A stretch of DNA of 6,968 bases from Ktedonobacterales bacterium (GTDB lineage: Bacteria > Chloroflexota > Ktedonobacteria > Ktedonobacterales > JADMIN01): the NCBI GenBank assembly GCA_025450405.1, contig JANWHL010000261.1:1-6968 (forward strand), read 5' to 3'. Shown in pieces: positions 5,747 through 6,968 of the stretch. Each line of letters begins with the position of its first letter. Position 1 is the first letter of the stretch. Both the position numbers and the translations under genes were made by a program. The notes below the pieces were generated by a model that was not told the DNA's origin, did no database searches, and worked only from the letters and a program-made list of their open reading frames with translations.

Positions 5747-5775
5747 TTTACCGCGGTCCCAGTGTGGAGTACAAT
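5747..5775 (+). promoter_or_regulatory. Sigma-70-type promoter upstream of the CHAP gene
   Basis: TTTACC (5747-5752, four of six -35 bases) and TACAAT (5770-5775, five of six -10 bases) are separated by 17 bases. Transcription would start at about 5782, leaving a leader of about 178 nucleotides. The site lies in a locally AT-richer patch, and the CHAP gene is about 320 bp from its left neighbour, so a separate promoter is expected. Confidence 0.45.
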
Positions 5776-5863
5776 AGTCGGGCGAGACGCTTGCGCCGGC
5801 CGCCCATCCGTGGGCCCGCCGACGATCCCGCGATTCCGCCATTCAGACATCCGGCCAGTCACC

Positions 5864-5917
5864 GGCATGGCGATTGGCATGGCGACTCCTGGCACGGCGA
5901 CACGGACGGCGACACCA
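5864..5917 (+). repeat. Degenerate tandem repeat in the CHAP leader
   Basis: Copies of a GGCAYGGCGA core begin at 5864, 5876 and 5891, with a shortened copy (GGACGGCGA) at 5904. Spacings are 12, 15 and 13 bases. The repeat lies between the predicted transcription start and the ribosome binding site of the CHAP gene. It is in frame with that gene and would encode a Thr/Pro/Ala-rich stretch if translated. Confidence 0.5.
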
Positions 5918-5947
5918 GGCGGGACAGCACCAGCCACGGTGGCGCGC

Positions 5948-5952
5948 GGAGG
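5948..5952 (+). promoter_or_regulatory. Ribosome binding site of the CHAP gene
   Basis: GGAGG lies 7 bases before the ATG at 5960. It supports that start over in-frame upstream candidates at 5939 (GTG), 5867 (ATG) and 5708 (ATG), none of which places the signal peptide at the N-terminus. Confidence 0.75.
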
Positions 5953-5959
5953 TGGGGGG

Positions 5960-6968
5960 ATGCGCTACCGTTGGGCCATGCGCTGGGGCAGCGCCGCTAC
6001 CGCGGCGCTGATGCTCCTCGCGCTCGCGATCGCCATGCCCCTACTGCGGGCGAACGCCGAGGTGGCTCAGGGCATGCCGGCGGGCGCCTCGTGCGCGGTG
6101 CTCGCGGCGCATGACCAGAGCGCCACCAATGGCCAGCAGTGGGGCCGCACCCTGCTCGCAGGTCATGGCGCCCCAGGCGGCTGGTTTGGCGTTGACGTCT
6201 GCGGCAACGGTGTCAATAGTGTCGCGCCCGGCGGCGCCAATGTCAGCTGCGACCGCGTCCCCACCAACTTCAACGCGACCGGCTGCGCGCCCGGTGGTGC
6301 CACCAGCGACGGCTTTGGCCTCACCTTCCAGTGCGTCGAGCTGGTCCAGCGCTTCGCTGCCTGGGCCTTTGGCGACCGCCCGGATTCCTGGCATGGCAAC
6401 GCGCCCGACCTGTGGCTGGGCGGCCATCACCCGACCGACTTCGTCCCAGTCCCGAACGGCGCCTCCCGGCCACCGGTCCCCGGCGACATCGTCGTCTGGG
6501 GGGCGACAGACTGGAAGGGCAATCCCTGGCCCACCGGCCCGCAGGGCTGGCACGATGGCCACACCGCCGTGGTCGCGGCCGTCGAGGCCAATCGGGTCAC
6601 CATCGTCGAGGAGAACGCGCTCTGGGGCTCACGCAACATCCCGAGCGAGACCGTCGCGCTGTCCCACGTCGACGGCATGTGGCTGCTGAGCAGCTCGCGC
6701 CATCCCCTGACCCACCTGCCGGCCGCTGGGGCTGGCCGCGCGCTCTATGGCTGGCTCCATTCGCGCAAGAACACCGGCCGCTTTGGGCATAGTGGCGCCG
6801 TTGGTGGCGCCGAGGGCAGGGCCGTAGGCAGCGCCCCCGCGACGCCCGTGCGCGGCACCCCGCACACGACCACCGGTCCCACCACCTCCGCCGGTCTGCC
6901 CTCGCTGGCCCCTGTCGCCGTGGTGACGGCTGGCGGGACCCTGGCCGATCTCACATGGTCCACGCCGG
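5960..6968 (+). CDS. Secreted CHAP-domain cysteine peptidase/amidase (3' end outside window)
   Basis: A probable exported peptidoglycan amidase or endopeptidase. The 336 visible residues begin with a signal peptide: basic start (RYRWAMR), hydrophobic core at about 11-29 and a likely signal-peptidase I site after ANA (31-33). A Cys-containing segment (34-120) precedes the CHAP domain (about 120-235). Its catalytic residues are C125 in FQCVELVQ, H201 in DGHTAVV and E218 (or N219) in VEEN, with the family's PGDIVVW segment at 174-180. Four other cysteines (C45, C81, C97, C109) precede the nucleophile and could form two disulfides outside the cell. From about residue 285 the chain turns into a Gly/Thr/Pro/Ala-rich linker, followed by a more ordered start (LAPVAVVTAGGTLADLTW) suggesting a second domain. 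The reading frame is open to the last base, so the C-terminus is missing. It probably has its own promoter and stands apart from the upstream metabolic genes. Confidence 0.88.
   Translation, partial: MRYRWAMRWGSAATAALMLLALAIAMPLLRANAEVAQGMPAGASCAVLAAHDQSATNGQQWGRTLLAGHGAPGGWFGVDVCGNGVNSVAPGGANVSCDRVPTNFNATGCAPGGATSDGFGLTFQCVELVQRFAAWAFGDRPDSWHGNAPDLWLGGHHPTDFVPVPNGASRPPVPGDIVVWGATDWKGNPWPTGPQGWHDGHTAVVAAVEANRVTIVEENALWGSRNIPSETVALSHVDGMWLLSSSRHPLTHLPAAGAGRALYGWLHSRKNTGRFGHSGAVGGAEGRAVGSAPATPVRGTPHTTTGPTTSAGLPSLAPVAVVTAGGTLADLTWSTP

Larger units (their letters stand above)
5638..5959. other. Non-coding stretch between the FMN oxidase and the CHAP gene
   Basis: This gap of about 320 bases holds no supported gene. 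It contains a plausible rightward promoter (5747-5775), a degenerate short repeat (5864-5917) and the ribosome binding site of the next gene (5948-5952). No intrinsic terminator (stem plus T-run) was seen after the oxidase stop. Its first half is the least GC-rich part of the window. Confidence 0.6.

Noticed and set aside
4732..5937. Minus-strand open frame of 401 codons
   Set aside because: It is antisense to the FMN oxidase and runs into its 3' spacer. No recognisable domain and shadow-like composition.
5668..6114. Plus-strand open frame of 148 codons overlapping the CHAP start
   Set aside because: It is out of frame with the CHAP gene, Arg/His/Asp-rich, and its HGDWHGD-like repeats simply reflect the DNA repeat at 5864-5917.

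Overview
This is a GC-rich, gene-dense bacterial window with six complete or nearly complete genes and one gene cut by the right edge. Strongly G/C-biased third codon positions, GTG as well as ATG starts, a secreted CHAP-domain protein with a Thr/Pro-rich tail, and common dispersed intergenic repeats at the left end suggest a Chloroflexota-type (Thermomicrobia-like) genome. This placement is an inference; an actinobacterium cannot be excluded.

Left half, minus strand (218-2921): a tight three-gene operon, hemC - hemD - seven-helix membrane protein. Each downstream start overlaps the preceding stop as ATGA (1824-1827 and 988-991), so translation is probably coupled. HemC and HemD are consecutive enzymes that turn porphobilinogen into uroporphyrinogen III, the precursor of heme, siroheme and cobalamin. 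The membrane protein is not recognised, but its coupling suggests a role in the same pathway. An extended -10 promoter lies just upstream of hemC. Beyond the operon's 3' end, positions 1-217 hold no supported gene but contain an imperfect direct repeat, a palindromic repeat and a 9-bp tandem repeat.

Right half, plus strand (3041-5637): a divergent run of a small three-helix membrane protein, a Cof-type HAD phosphatase and an FMN-dependent alpha-hydroxy-acid oxidase. Gaps are about 42-50 bp, so they may be cotranscribed. The last two could act in sequence on a phosphorylated hydroxy acid (for example 2-phosphoglycolate to glycolate to glyoxylate), but the oxidase has altered substrate-pocket residues and a shortened lid loop, so its substrate is open.

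Right end: a roughly 320-bp non-coding stretch (5638-5959) carries a plausible sigma-70-type promoter and a degenerate short repeat. It leads into a secreted CHAP-domain cysteine peptidase/amidase that probably acts on peptidoglycan and runs off the window.

No tRNA, rRNA, CRISPR array, transposase or phage gene was seen, and no clearly new multi-gene system is evident. The most useful leads are the membrane protein coupled to hemCD, the insertion in HemC and the unusual pocket of the FMN oxidase.
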